The translations under genes were made by a program, and so were the position numbers. Under the pieces are notes generated by a model. The model was not told where the DNA came from, ran no database searches, and was given only the letters and a program-made list of their open reading frames with translations. From NCBI GenBank assembly GCA_027449865.1, contig DAIDKV010000206.1:1-64000 (forward strand): a stretch of 64,000 nucleotides of DNA. The letters run 5' to 3'. Each line of letters starts with the position of its first letter. The stretch's first letter is position 1. Source of the DNA: Planctomycetales bacterium (GTDB taxonomy: Bacteria > Planctomycetota > Planctomycetia > Isosphaerales > Isosphaeraceae). Below, piece after piece: positions 26,523 through 35,504 of the stretch.

Positions 26523-29357
26523 TCAACCGATGGCCGACGAAGGATTCATCCCCTCGATGACCCGCGCGCACCGCTCGCAGAGCGCCGGGTGATCGGCGAG
26601 GCGGCCGACGCTCTCGCGGTAGTTCCAGCATCGCTCACACTTGGCGTGCGGCGACCGCTCGGCCGAAACCGCCTCGACGGCCGCCGACGGATCCTCGATG
26701 ACCTCGACCTCCGAGACGATGCAGAGCGTGGCGAGCAGGTCGCGGTCGGAACTCCATCGATCGGGAGTCGCGGTCGCGATCCGGACCTTCGCTTCCTGCG
26801 CGCTGCCGATCGCCTTGGCCTTCCGAAGTCCTTCGAGCGAGAGGAAGATGCGCTCTCGCATCGTGAGGAGTTCCTCCCATCGAGAGGCACGGGCCGGGTC
26901 GTCCCACCGGGGATCGGGATCGGGGAACTCGGCCAGGTGAACGCTCGTTCGTTCGCCGTTCGGGGCCGGGCGATAATCCCACGACTCCTCGGCCGTGTGC
27001 GGGATGATCGGGGCCAGAAGGCGGGTGAGGACATCGTGAAGCCGGGCCAGCACGAACTGAGCGGCGCGTCGGTCGGGGCCCTCGGGGGCCTCGGCGTAGA
27101 GCCGATCCTTCAGGACGTCGAGATAGAGGCTCGACAGCTCGACCGCGCAGAACTGGTAGACGCGCTGATAGACTCGATAGAACTCGAACCGCTCGTAGGC
27201 CGCGCGAACGTCGCGGATCACCTCGTTGAGCTGCCCGAGCGCCCAGAGGTCCATCTCGTGCAGGTTGGAGGGATCGACCGATTCGGAATCGAACCGCCCG
27301 TAGTCTTCGAGATTGCCGAGCAAGTATCGGAATGTATTTCGGATCTTGCGGTAAGCCTCCGACATCTCCTTGATTCCGCGCTCGCTCACGGGGACGTCGT
27401 TGGCGTAGTCCATGCTGGCGACGTAGAGCCGGAGCACGTCGGCACCGTAGGTGTTGGTCATCTGGTAGGCGGGGATATAGTTGCCCAGCGACTTGGAGAT
27501 CTTCCGCCCCTTGTCGTCGACGACGAAGCCGTGGGTCAGGACGTGCTCAAACGGCGCGGTACCGTTGGCGCCGACGGCCGTCAAGATGGACGACTGGAAC
27601 CAGCCTCGATGCTGGTCCGAGCCTTCCAGATAGAGGTAAGCCGGATAGCCGAGCTCGAAATCCTTCGAGAGCACGCCACGGTGGCTCGACCCGGATTCGA
27701 ACCAGACGTCGAGGATGTCGCCTTCCTTGCGGAAGGAATTCCCGCCGCAGTTGGGACAGGAGGTGCCTGGCGGGAGCAGTTCCTCGACGGGCCGGGTGTA
27801 CCAGACGTCGGCCCCGTGGGCGCGGAAGAGGTCTCGGAAGTTGCGGACGGTCGCCGCGGTCATGAGCTGGGTCCGGCAGGTGTTGCACCCGAGCGCGGGG
27901 ATCGGGACGCCCCACGACCGTTGCCGGCTGATGCACCAGTCGGGCCGGAGCGAGACCATCGACTCGATCCGGTTTTGACCCCACTCGGGATGCCAGCCGA
28001 CCCCATCGATCGCCTTGAGGGTCCGGCCGCGAAGATCGTCGTGGTCAACGGCGATGAACCATTGCTCGGTCGCCCGGAAAATGACCGGCTTCTTGCACCG
28101 CCAGCAATGCGGATAGCTGTGAACGAGCGGCATCTCATGATAAAGATGCCCCGAATCCTTCAGGTGGGCGACGATCCCTGGATTGGCCGCGAAGACCTGC
28201 TGGCCCTGGACCCAATCGGGAGCCTGATCGGTGAACCGGCCCGACTCGTCAACGGGGCTGAGGATCGAGAGCTGATAGAGGCGCCCGGTCTGGTAGTCCT
28301 CGGAGCCGTGGCCGGGAGCGGTGTGGACGAGCCCCGTGCCGTCCTCGACGCTGACGTATCCCGCCAGGACGATCGGACTGACCCGATCGAGGAACGGGTG
28401 GCGATACTCGGCGTGCTCGAGGTCGCGGCCCCGGCACCGGCCGACCTCGCGAAACGCCTCGACCTTCCGCAAGCCCATCACCTTCGTGACCAGGTCGGCG
28501 GCGAGGATGGTTCGGACGGACTTTCCCGTGGCCGGCTCGGTGTACTCGACGCCGGCGTAGAGAAGGTCGGGATGAGCGGCGATCCCGACATTCGCGGGGA
28601 GGGTCCAGGGCGTGGTTGTCCAGATCATCGCGTGCCAGGGGCCTTCACCCCAGGATTCGGGCACGCCGGTGACCATCTCAAAGTTCACGTAGATGCTGGG
28701 CGTGGTCTCTTCCTGATATTCGAGCTCGGCCTCGGCCAGGGCGGTTCGGTCGGTGATGCACCAGTGGATCGGCTTGAGCTGGCGATGCACGAACCCGCGC
28801 TCCACCAGATCGGCCAGGACGTCGAGAATGCCAGCCTCGTATCGAGGGTCGAGGGTCAGATAAGGGTGTTCCCAGTCGCCAAGGACGCCGAGCCGGCGAA
28901 ACTGGTCTCGCTGAAGGTCGACCCACTTCATCGCCTCGGCCTGGCAGAGGGCCCGGATCGCGGCGTGATCCATGCTGGCGGCCTTCGGGCCCAGATCCTT
29001 GACGACCTTGTGCTCGATCGGAAGGCCGTGGCAATCCCAGCCGGGAACGTACGGGCTATCGAATCCGGCCATGGACATCGATCGGACCACGATATCCTTG
29101 AGCACCTTGTTGAGGAGGGTGCCCATGTGGATCTCGCCGTTGGCGTAAGGAGGGCCGTCGTGGAGGATGCGGCGGGCCCGGCCTGCCCGGGCGCGTCGAA
29201 GCTGCCCGTAGAGGTCCTGGTCTCGCCATCGATCCTGGAATTGCGGCTCCCGGACGGTCAGGTTCGCTTTCATGTCGAACCCGGTCTTCGGGAGGTTGAG
29301 CGTCTCTTTGTAGGGCTTGGTCGTGGGCGCCATGGCGAGAAAATTTCCAATCGCCAC
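26523..29357 (-). CDS. ileS: isoleucyl-tRNA synthetase
   Basis: This 944-residue class I synthetase charges tRNA-Ile. It has the HIGH-type motif 'HMGT' at 77-80 within 'PPYANGEIHMGTLLNKV', the KMSKS-type loop 'GRKISKSLGNYIP' near residues 615-627, the editing domain between them, a CxxC pair in 'TSCPNCGGNSFRKEGD' and a C-terminal zinc finger with Cys907, Cys910, Cys927 and Cys930. Length and layout are those of the standard bacterial enzyme. The first ATG (29357) and Met9 (29333) are both possible starts. Upstream is a palindromic repeat and then purine nucleoside phosphorylase on the same strand. Confidence 0.97.
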   Translation of the reverse strand: MAIGNFLAMAPTTKPYKETLNLPKTGFDMKANLTVREPQFQDRWRDQDLYGQLRRARAGRARRILHDGPPYANGEIHMGTLLNKVLKDIVVRSMSMAGFDSPYVPGWDCHGLPIEHKVVKDLGPKAASMDHAAIRALCQAEAMKWVDLQRDQFRRLGVLGDWEHPYLTLDPRYEAGILDVLADLVERGFVHRQLKPIHWCITDRTALAEAELEYQEETTPSIYVNFEMVTGVPESWGEGPWHAMIWTTTPWTLPANVGIAAHPDLLYAGVEYTEPATGKSVRTILAADLVTKVMGLRKVEAFREVGRCRGRDLEHAEYRHPFLDRVSPIVLAGYVSVEDGTGLVHTAPGHGSEDYQTGRLYQLSILSPVDESGRFTDQAPDWVQGQQVFAANPGIVAHLKDSGHLYHEMPLVHSYPHCWRCKKPVIFRATEQWFIAVDHDDLRGRTLKAIDGVGWHPEWGQNRIESMVSLRPDWCISRQRSWGVPIPALGCNTCRTQLMTAATVRNFRDLFRAHGADVWYTRPVEELLPPGTSCPNCGGNSFRKEGDILDVWFESGSSHRGVLSKDFELGYPAYLYLEGSDQHRGWFQSSILTAVGANGTAPFEHVLTHGFVVDDKGRKISKSLGNYIPAYQMTNTYGADVLRLYVASMDYANDVPVSERGIKEMSEAYRKIRNTFRYLLGNLEDYGRFDSESVDPSNLHEMDLWALGQLNEVIRDVRAAYERFEFYRVYQRVYQFCAVELSSLYLDVLKDRLYAEAPEGPDRRAAQFVLARLHDVLTRLLAPIIPHTAEESWDYRPAPNGERTSVHLAEFPDPDPRWDDPARASRWEELLTMRERIFLSLEGLRKAKAIGSAQEAKVRIATATPDRWSSDRDLLATLCIVSEVEVIEDPSAAVEAVSAERSPHAKCERCWNYRESVGRLADHPALCERCARVIEGMNPSSAIG

Positions 29358-29421
29358 AGAAACGCAGAGATCCGAAACGTGATTCTCCCGGTTCTTCCTC
29401 TGTGCCTCTGTGTCTCCGTGG
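29354..29421. repeat. imperfect palindromic intergenic repeat
   Basis: Arms 29354-29369 (CCACAGAAACGCAGAG) and 29406-29421 (CTCTGTGTCTCCGTGG) are complementary at 13 of 16 positions around a 36-base loop. The wording 'CTCTGTGCCTCTGTGTCTCC' recalls a dispersed repeat found between genes in many environmental bacteria; when translated, it yields spurious 'TTEAQRHRE'-like peptides, and here one frame reads 'STTETQRHRG'. It sits between punA and ileS. Only one copy is seen in this window. Function and mobility are unknown. Confidence 0.6.
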
Positions 29422-29442
29422 TTGATAATTCCGGTGGGAGGA

Positions 29443-30273
29443 TCAGGATCGCCAGCGTTCCAAAACGCCGCGGACGACCCGGCTCAGCCTGGTTTCGGCC
29501 TTGTTCGCCACGGCGATGATCTCCTCGATCCGGACGGGCTGGAGCGCGTCGGGAAGGCACATATCCGTGATGATCGAGAAGCCGAGAACCTTCAGCCCGG
29601 CGTGGGCGGCGACCAGGACTTCGGGGACGGTGGACATCCCGACGACGTCGGCACCGATCCCGCGCAGGAACCGATACTCCGCGCGGGTTTCGAGATTGGG
29701 ACCGACCACCGCAACGTAGACCCCCCGGTGGGCGACGATGTTCGCTTCACGGGCGACCTGCAGGGCGGTCTCCTGCAACCCGCGATCGTACGGCTCGATC
29801 AGATCGGGGAACCGGGGACCGAGCCGGTCGTCGTTCGGGCCGATCAGGGGATTGAGGCCCATGAAATTGATATGATCCTCGATGACGATCAGATCACCCT
29901 TCTGATGGAGCGGGTTGAGACCGCCGGCGGCGTTGGAGACGATCAGAATCCGGCAGCCCATCGCCTTCATCACGCGGATCGGAAAAGTGACCTGCCAGGG
30001 CGAATAACCCTCATACAGGTGAAACCTCCCCTCCATCGCCATGACGCCATGCCCGGCGAACTGCCCACAGACGAGCTGGCCCTTGTGACTCTCGACGGTG
30101 GACCTGGGGAAATGCGGAATCTCCGGGTAGGGGAGGGTGGCCTCGGCCTCGATCTCGCTGGCGAGGGCGCCCAGGCCGGTCCCCAGCACGATCCCAACCG
30201 TCGGCTCGCCAGCCCATCGAGCCCGGATCGCGGTGGAGGCCTCCTCGACCTGCTCCCATCGATGATGCGTCAC
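29443..30273 (-). CDS. punA: purine nucleoside phosphorylase
   Basis: This 276-residue trimeric-type PNP converts purine nucleosides and phosphate to free base and pentose-1-phosphate. Family motifs are '[13 protein letters not shown]', '[12 protein letters not shown]', '[11 protein letters not shown]', '[16 protein letters not shown]' and '[21 protein letters not shown]', all characteristic of PNP class I (PunA/human PNP). I prefer the GTG at 30273, preceded by GGAAAGGGG, because the family normally begins with the 'W-x-x-V' helix; an upstream in-frame start at 30339 is possible. It lies upstream of ileS and downstream of a small TPR gene. Confidence 0.94.
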   Translation of the reverse strand: MTHHRWEQVEEASTAIRARWAGEPTVGIVLGTGLGALASEIEAEATLPYPEIPHFPRSTVESHKGQLVCGQFAGHGVMAMEGRFHLYEGYSPWQVTFPIRVMKAMGCRILIVSNAAGGLNPLHQKGDLIVIEDHINFMGLNPLIGPNDDRLGPRFPDLIEPYDRGLQETALQVAREANIVAHRGVYVAVVGPNLETRAEYRFLRGIGADVVGMSTVPEVLVAAHAGLKVLGFSIITDMCLPDALQPVRIEEIIAVANKAETRLSRVVRGVLERWRS

Positions 30274-30371
30274 GGTCGCCCCTTTCCAGCCGAGGCGCGA
30301 GGAATCGCGGTCAGCGCGCCCTCTGCCCATTGCCATCAAATCGAGTGGATCGCGCCGAAGGCGACCGCCAA

Positions 30372-30812
30372 TCAGCCCCGGATGCCGAACCGGCGGAGCA
30401 GGCGATCGAACCGAGGGTCCCTGCGCAGGGCCTTCAGATCGGGATCGCGGAGGAGCCGGCCGTGGTGGGCATATCCCAGCTCAAGGGCCCGCTGCAAGGC
30501 GAACAGGCCGGGTTCGATCATGCCGAGGACCGTGTAGGTACAGGCCAGGTTGTACCAGGCGATCGGGTCGTCGGGGGTGAGCCGGACCAGTCTCCGATCG
30601 AGCTGGAGGGCCCGGGCATGGAGGCCTCGTGCGGCCAGATTGCCGGCCTGGGCCCGCAACGCGTCGACGAAGCAGGGATCGCGCTCGAGCAGCCGGCCGA
30701 AGAAATCGATCTCGAAGTCAAGCTGTGCCTGCCCTCGGAGCCGCCGCCTCGGGGTCTCGGGGGACGGGTGTTCTGAGGCCGAATCGTCCGGTCGTTCCGA
30801 AGGTGCCGCCAT
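30372..30812 (-). CDS. small TPR protein
   Basis: This 146-residue protein contains about two TPR units: '[30 protein letters not shown]' and '[33 protein letters not shown]', then a C-terminal '[21 protein letters not shown]' that resembles the end of the TPR-plus-carboxylate-clamp proteins common in these bacteria. I chose the ATG at 30812, because the upstream extension is basic and not TPR-like. It precedes punA by about 100 bases on the same strand. The partner protein is unknown. Confidence 0.75.
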   Translation of the reverse strand: MAAPSERPDDSASEHPSPETPRRRLRGQAQLDFEIDFFGRLLERDPCFVDALRAQAGNLAARGLHARALQLDRRLVRLTPDDPIAWYNLACTYTVLGMIEPGLFALQRALELGYAHHGRLLRDPDLKALRRDPRFDRLLRRFGIRG

Positions 30813-31066
30813 GATCTTACCCGTTCCCGCGCGTCGCCGGGGGTATGCCGGGGAACGTTCCTCGACGATCGGGCCGGGCCCCACCCCCATCCATCCGGGC
30901 CCGAGCCGGGCCCGCGCCGGCCTCCCATGATAAGGGATGGACCCCAGCAAGACCAGCACCCGGGCGGCCGGAAACCACGAGCGGGAACGGCGATCGGCCA
31001 AAGCCCGGCCGATCCGAGACGGCCGCCCCGCGAAATCTGGGGCGGCGTCGGGGGTTCACCGTCGGC

Positions 31067-31420
31067 TTAGAGATCGTCGACGTCCTCTTCCTCGTCGTCA
31101 TCCAGCTCGTCGAGGTCCTCGTCGTCGTCAAACTCCTCGTCGTCCTCGTCGATATCGATATCGTCGATCTCCTCGTCAAGCTCATCGTCGAGCTCATCTT
31201 CTTCTTCATCGTCAAATTCGTCATCGTCGAGGTCTTCCTCGTCGTCGAATTCGTCGTCGAGGTCTTCCTCGTCGTCGAATTCCTCCTCGGCGGGCTCCTC
31301 CTCCTCGGGGTGCCGGGCGAAGGCGGGCGGGGTAAGGTCTCGCCAGTCTTCGAGCTCCGGCCGGTCCTCGGTCGCGGCGAACGGGGCGAGGATATCGATG
31401 CGTTCCAGACAATCGATCAT
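31067..31420 (-). CDS. highly acidic low-complexity protein
   Basis: This 117-residue protein starts with an ordinary 35-residue segment ('MIDCLERIDILAPFAAT') and then becomes almost pure Asp and Glu with scattered Leu, Phe and Ile. A ten-residue unit of the type E/D-F-DDEED-LDD is repeated; at DNA level 29 bases starting at 31224 recur exactly at 31254. AGAGGA precedes the ATG. Proteins with long acidic tails often bind cations, basic proteins or RNA polymerase (as the delta subunit does), but there is no evidence of relation here. No family recognised. The codon bias towards GAC/GAG is extreme but the frame is intact, so it is very likely expressed. Confidence 0.7.
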   Translation of the reverse strand: MIDCLERIDILAPFAATEDRPELEDWRDLTPPAFARHPEEEEPAEEEFDDEEDLDDEFDDEEDLDDDEFDDEEEDELDDELDEEIDDIDIDEDDEEFDDDEDLDELDDDEEEDVDDL

Positions 31421-31814
31421 GGAATCAGTCCTCTAACCAAGGGAGTTCATCGGGGAATCGCCCCCAGACCCGCTCGTCGCGGATGGCCGACCCGCCCCTT
31501 GGTGAACCCGGAAGAGTCGAGGGCAGAGCCATAGTGGTAGACAACGGGGGGCCACACTGTCAAGTCTCGAAAACCCGAGGGTTCCTGAGCCGGATCGCCC
31601 ACGGTGGCCGACCCGGGGCCAGGGCCTCGAAGTCGTACCAGCCGCGAAGGTTCTGGCCGATTGTTCAACGGTATGGTCGGCACGCCCCCCCGGCGACCTT
31701 GAGAGTCTCTCGGGGGGCCGGTTCAACGCGTATTCGGTCGTTCGTGAGAGCCTCGGACATCATCGAGATGCCTCCTCTTTCGGTTCCTGTGGCGGCCCGG
31801 ATCTGGATCGGGAT
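31421..31814. other. gene-free stretch
   Basis: These 394 bases between the acidic protein gene and the oxidoreductase stop hold no supportable gene. They must include the promoter of the acidic protein on the minus strand, but I see no clear boxes. Confidence 0.35.
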
Positions 31815-32813
31815 TCAGACGAGCCGAACAACCTGCCGGGTTGCGGCTGACCGGGCGATCGCCTCCAGCAGGCGCACCGTGTCGAGCGCCTCCTCCGCCG
31901 GGCATCCAAGCGGTCCCTCGCCGCGCAGGGCGGCGACGAAGTCGCCGTCGACGCTCCGCCCCGGCGGAGACAACGCGACTTCGACGGCTGGAGCCCCAGG
32001 CGGCTCCTCGACCAGGGATTCGTCAGTGGCCCGGAGGCGGCCTCGCTCGCCGAAATACTCGATCGCAAAGAGCGGGCCGGGTGAGACGCCCGAGATCGCC
32101 AGTGTCGCGGGTGTGCCGTCAGCCAGCCGGATCGCGGCCGCCGTGACCACGTCGATCCCCGGCCCGCGCCGGTCCTGAATCGCCCCGACCTCGTGCGCGA
32201 CCTGGCCGGTCGTCCAGAGCAGGGCGTCGACGAGATGATCACCGACATCCGCCAGGATGCCCCCACCGTCGGCATCGGGCTCGAACCGCCAGGCGTCCTC
32301 GGCCCGACCCAGCTGGGTCAACCAGGGGCGGGCGAGCGTCGCCGTGACCAGTCGGATCGGGCCGATCGCTCCGGCAGCCAGCCGCCGGCGCCCTTCGACC
32401 AGCGCCGGCGCCAATCGATACTGGTGACCGACTCCCACTTTCCGACCGCGCGCCCGCGCCAGGGCGACGATATCCGCCGCCTCCTGCAAATTGGTCGACA
32501 GCGGCTTCTCGATAAAGACGTGCGCGCCGGCCTGAAGCGCGTCCATCGCCGTGCGATAATGAAGCCGGTGGGGAGTGAAGATCGCCACCGCGTCGGGCAA
32601 GGTCTGGCGGAGCAATTCGCGATGGTCTCCAAACTCCGGCACGGGACCCAATCCCAACGACTCGGCCCGATCCGCGAGCGCTCGGGCCGCGGACGGATCC
32701 GCGTCGGCGCACCCGACGATCCTGACCTCGGCTTCGGCCAGAAGGCGGTCGAGATGGACTCGCGCGGCCTGACCGCATCCGACGATCCCGATCCGCACCA
32801 GGGAAACTCCCAT
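31815..32813 (-). CDS. Gfo/Idh/MocA family oxidoreductase
   Basis: This 332-residue NAD(P)-dependent oxidoreductase has the N-terminal Rossmann start 'VRIGIVGCGQAARVHLDRLL' and the family signature 'EKPLSTNLQEA' containing the catalytic Lys, followed by 'KVGVGHQYRLAPAL' and a beta-rich C-terminal domain including 'GGGILADVGDHLVDALLW', the usual D-x-G-x-H motif. Family members act on sugars, inositol or pseudo-sugars; the substrate cannot be told here. I chose the ATG at 32813 immediately before the Rossmann strand. No neighbouring sugar genes indicate a pathway. This family is numerous in planctomycetes. Confidence 0.92.
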   Translation of the reverse strand: MGVSLVRIGIVGCGQAARVHLDRLLAEAEVRIVGCADADPSAARALADRAESLGLGPVPEFGDHRELLRQTLPDAVAIFTPHRLHYRTAMDALQAGAHVFIEKPLSTNLQEAADIVALARARGRKVGVGHQYRLAPALVEGRRRLAAGAIGPIRLVTATLARPWLTQLGRAEDAWRFEPDADGGGILADVGDHLVDALLWTTGQVAHEVGAIQDRRGPGIDVVTAAAIRLADGTPATLAISGVSPGPLFAIEYFGERGRLRATDESLVEEPPGAPAVEVALSPPGRSVDGDFVAALRGEGPLGCPAEEALDTVRLLEAIARSAATRQVVRLV

Positions 32814-33163
32814 CGTCGGCCCTCGATCTCGGTCGCTCGCCCGGGACTTCCCCGAGCGCTCGCCCCAACTCCGTTCCATCGCTCCGGCTACGACCCGGAC
32901 CGGGGGGATTTATCCCAGCAAGATCCCCGCCTCTCGTCAAGAGTCTATCTATCCTGTCAAGTCCGAATTCCCGGGCGATCGCGGCGGCTCCGCCGATCGC
33001 ATGAAACACATGGAAATCAGAGGCTTACGACATGAGCCTCGAACGACCCCGCCCAGCATCCCACGCCCCCGGGAGACAACTCAACGCCCGCCCCCCACCC
33101 ACGAACCCAGTGGGGATCGCCATTGACGCGAACCCGGACCCCCGATTATCGTATCTACTGGAT
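32814..33163. other. intergenic region between oxidoreductase and tRNA-His
   Basis: These 350 bases hold no supportable gene. They should contain the divergent promoters of the oxidoreductase (minus) and tRNA-His (plus). No clear consensus boxes are visible. Confidence 0.35.
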
Positions 33164-33237
33164 GGTGGCTGTGGCCTAGCGGTTAAGGCACCAGATTGTG
33201 GATCTGGATATCGCGGGTTCGAATCCCGTCAGCCACC
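33164..33237 (+). tRNA. tRNA-His (anticodon GTG)
   Basis: The cloverleaf is complete: acceptor GTGGCTG/CAGCCAC (33165-33171 with 33230-33236), anticodon loop 'TTGTGGA' with GTG, and T-arm 'GCGGGTTCGAATCCCGT'. Upstream G at 33164 faces C at 33237, giving the G-1:C73 pair that histidyl-tRNA synthetase requires, which confirms the identity. CCA is not encoded. Confidence 0.97.
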
Positions 33238-33484
33238 CTTGCGTCGGATCGCGGCATATCCCGACTGGACCCATCCAGGGGCGACGCGCCCCGCCAGCCA
33301 CGGCATCCTCTCGATCCATCCATCCGGCCGCTCGGCCATGTGTCGGCATGGCTCATGGGAAAACCGCTTCCGTTCCTCCCGGGCGCGGATGGGACGGGAG
33401 ACCAGGCGCCCGCGCCGTCGAAGGTGTGCGGGACACGGTCCTTCGACAGCACGTGAGCACCGACCGCGTATTTCGCCGAATGCC

Positions 33485-34288
33485 TCAACGAGCTCCGAGC
33501 GGCTCCGACGCTGCCTCCCTGGGACGCCTCTCCGGAAGCGAAAGAATCGCGCCAAGGCCGATGAATCCCGCGACGCAGATCCGGGCTAGCAACCGCGTGC
33601 CAGGCGTTGCCGAGAACGGCTCAACCGTCCTCGCCATCGGGAACAGGAGCCCTCCCAGAAACTCGAACACAATCGTCCCTATCACCGCTCCCGCCAGTCC
33701 GGCTAGAAGCACGCCGACAAACCGGCGCCCCTTGTAGCCCGAGCCCATTCCAAAGGCCAGCCCAGCCGCCAATCCCACGCCCGACCAAAGACCCGCGTGA
33801 ATCAGGAGCGGTACAGTCAGTGAGGTCATGACCAGTTCGTCATTCCGGTGATTCCAGTACCAGGGCATGATCGCGAATGAGGGCAGAGCTCCCGCCAGGG
33901 CGCCCAGGATCAGCCCGACGAGCATCCCCACCAGGCTGGCGATCACCGATCGCCGAGCCACTCCACCGGCCAACCCCATCGCGGCGCCCAGCAAGCCACC
34001 CAGCGCCCCAAAGGCGACGGCCCCATTCCTCGCGGATGCCTTCGCCATCTCCTGGCCCAGAGCCTGGAAATTGTAAGCCTGTGCGGCCGCCTCACGGGAA
34101 GGGCGGAAGTAATCCAGCATGGTCTCACCGACCAGCCAGGCCAACGCCCCTCCCAGAAGGGCCAGAACCAGGACCACCACGGAAGGCACAAACCGCGAAC
34201 CGAAAACGCCCCGCGTCGACATCGGCCCCGGTGACGGAGGCGCGACAACCGGTCCACGATCCGGGTAAGTCACATCCTGAGACGACAT
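33485..34288 (-). CDS. hypothetical polytopic membrane protein
   Basis: This 267-residue protein has a short polar N-terminus and about five hydrophobic helices, including 'VVVLVLALLGGALAWLVG', 'GALGGLLGAAMGLAGGVA', 'LVGMLVGLILGALAGA', 'GLWSGVGLAAGLAFGMG' and 'VGVLLAGLAGAVIGTIVFEFLGGLLF', very rich in Gly, Ala and Leu. The small-residue helices resemble glycine-zipper packing. I chose the ATG at 34288, where the polar leader begins; the frame extends upstream without homology. No family recognised. It has no close neighbour on the same strand. Confidence 0.6.
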   Translation of the reverse strand: MSSQDVTYPDRGPVVAPPSPGPMSTRGVFGSRFVPSVVVLVLALLGGALAWLVGETMLDYFRPSREAAAQAYNFQALGQEMAKASARNGAVAFGALGGLLGAAMGLAGGVARRSVIASLVGMLVGLILGALAGALPSFAIMPWYWNHRNDELVMTSLTVPLLIHAGLWSGVGLAAGLAFGMGSGYKGRRFVGVLLAGLAGAVIGTIVFEFLGGLLFPMARTVEPFSATPGTRLLARICVAGFIGLGAILSLPERRPREAASEPLGAR

Positions 34289-35142
34289 GAGCACGGCTCC
34301 TGTACTGATGTTGGGTTTTTCGTGATTCTTCAAGAAGTGATACGACGAAGCCGACTTGCATTCCGGCCGAACCTCCAGAGACACCACGCCCCTCCAGGAC
34401 GGGACCAGGATCATCCCGGAAGTCGACCCCTCGAGTGTTCCGAAAAAGGGGATCGCGGAAATCCCAACTCCACGCAAGATCGAACCTTCTATTTGCAACT
34501 CCCCCAATGGCGCCGAAACACGAAGGGTTTCGGTCTTCGGAGTCAGCGATGGTGTCTGTATTCCCGGCGAAAGGATGACCGGCTCGCGACCAATCGAACC
34601 TGGTTACAAACCACCTGGATCGAACGTCGACGCTCGCAGTCATGCTGACCCAAGATCATGTTTTTCTCCTGGAGGGATCTCCTTTCCTGGCGAGCTGTTT
34701 GAAGATTACTTGGTGGTGACTTGAAAGCCCAATGTAAAAAAGTTATAACGCCCAACGAGAGATATGCCATGGTGCAGAGCTCCCATTTCCAAAGACCGAG
34801 CGATTCCTCGATCAATCGTGCGACTTGATGAAGCGACGGTGACGATTTCCAGGAGAAGTTCGGCGGACTTCTCATACCGGTGACGATGCCCGTCCGGATG
34901 GTCGGTCCGAGCGAACTCCCAAGCTGAGATGCGTTAACCTTACCGGTCCATCATTGGGACGTAAGAGGATTGCGCCCGGCATCGGTGAACTCGATACTTC
35001 GCAAGTGTTGCCGAGTTCCCCGATCGTGCAGGAAGACCCGGCTCACTCAAACTCACGATGAATTCCGTCGGGGAGGCGTGTCGTCCGAAAGGGCTGACGG
35101 CGCTCAAGGTCCGTGTAGTCCAATCTCAGGAGATTTTCGTCG
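34289..35142. other. 854-base gene-free stretch
   Basis: Nothing in this long stretch is supportable as a protein gene on either strand. Bases around 34640-34860 are less GC-rich than the rest of the window. It separates a divergent pair and must include the promoter of the lipoprotein at 35143, whose AGGAG is at about 35121-35125. A structured RNA or a decayed gene remains possible. Confidence 0.4.
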
Positions 35143-35352
35143 ATGCGGTTCAAGACAGTACTGCTCGAAGCAACCCTTGTCGCGTTCGTGGCGACTCTGG
35201 CTTCCGGGTGTAACCAGGGCACAACGGTGCCGATTACCCCGGCCGCGCCTGTGGCGGCCCCGGAATCCACTCCTTTGCCAAAGGAAATCGATAAAGGGGG
35301 TGGGCCTTCCTCCTCCGGGAACATGCAGAAGAATCCTGGAGGGAACTCCTGA
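35143..35352 (+). CDS. small lipoprotein before third DUF1559 gene
   Basis: This 69-residue lipoprotein has a signal segment ending in 'TLASGC' (Cys23) and a mature part dominated by Pro, Ala, Gly and Ser with 'PLPKEIDKGGGP' in the middle. No folded domain is apparent. AGGAG precedes the ATG. A DUF1559 gene starts 152 bases downstream on the same strand. It resembles the 70-residue lipoprotein gene upstream of the second DUF1559 gene in size and composition, which suggests a recurrent partnership rather than chance. Confidence 0.7.
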   Translation: MRFKTVLLEATLVAFVATLASGCNQGTTVPITPAAPVAAPESTPLPKEIDKGGGPSSSGNMQKNPGGNS

Positions 35353-35504
35353 ATGTTGCGTGACCGAGGTTCGGCCAGGGCGGCCTTTTCGGAGGGCCCG
35401 TCCTCAGCCGGCAAGGGGCCGGGCATTGCGTCCTCGAGAATCAGGCCCCAGCCTTTCGTCCTTTCCTTCATCTCTTCGTCGAGGCCAAGTCCAGGAGACC
35501 ATAC

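Noticed and set aside
26388-29519. A 1043-codon open frame on the plus strand
   Set aside because: It is antisense to ileS, whose motifs are all intact; no homology-like pattern is seen in the plus-strand translation.
34543-34875. A 110-codon minus-strand frame in the long gene-free stretch
   Set aside because: No ribosome binding site, no signal or domain pattern, and no partner; treated as chance.
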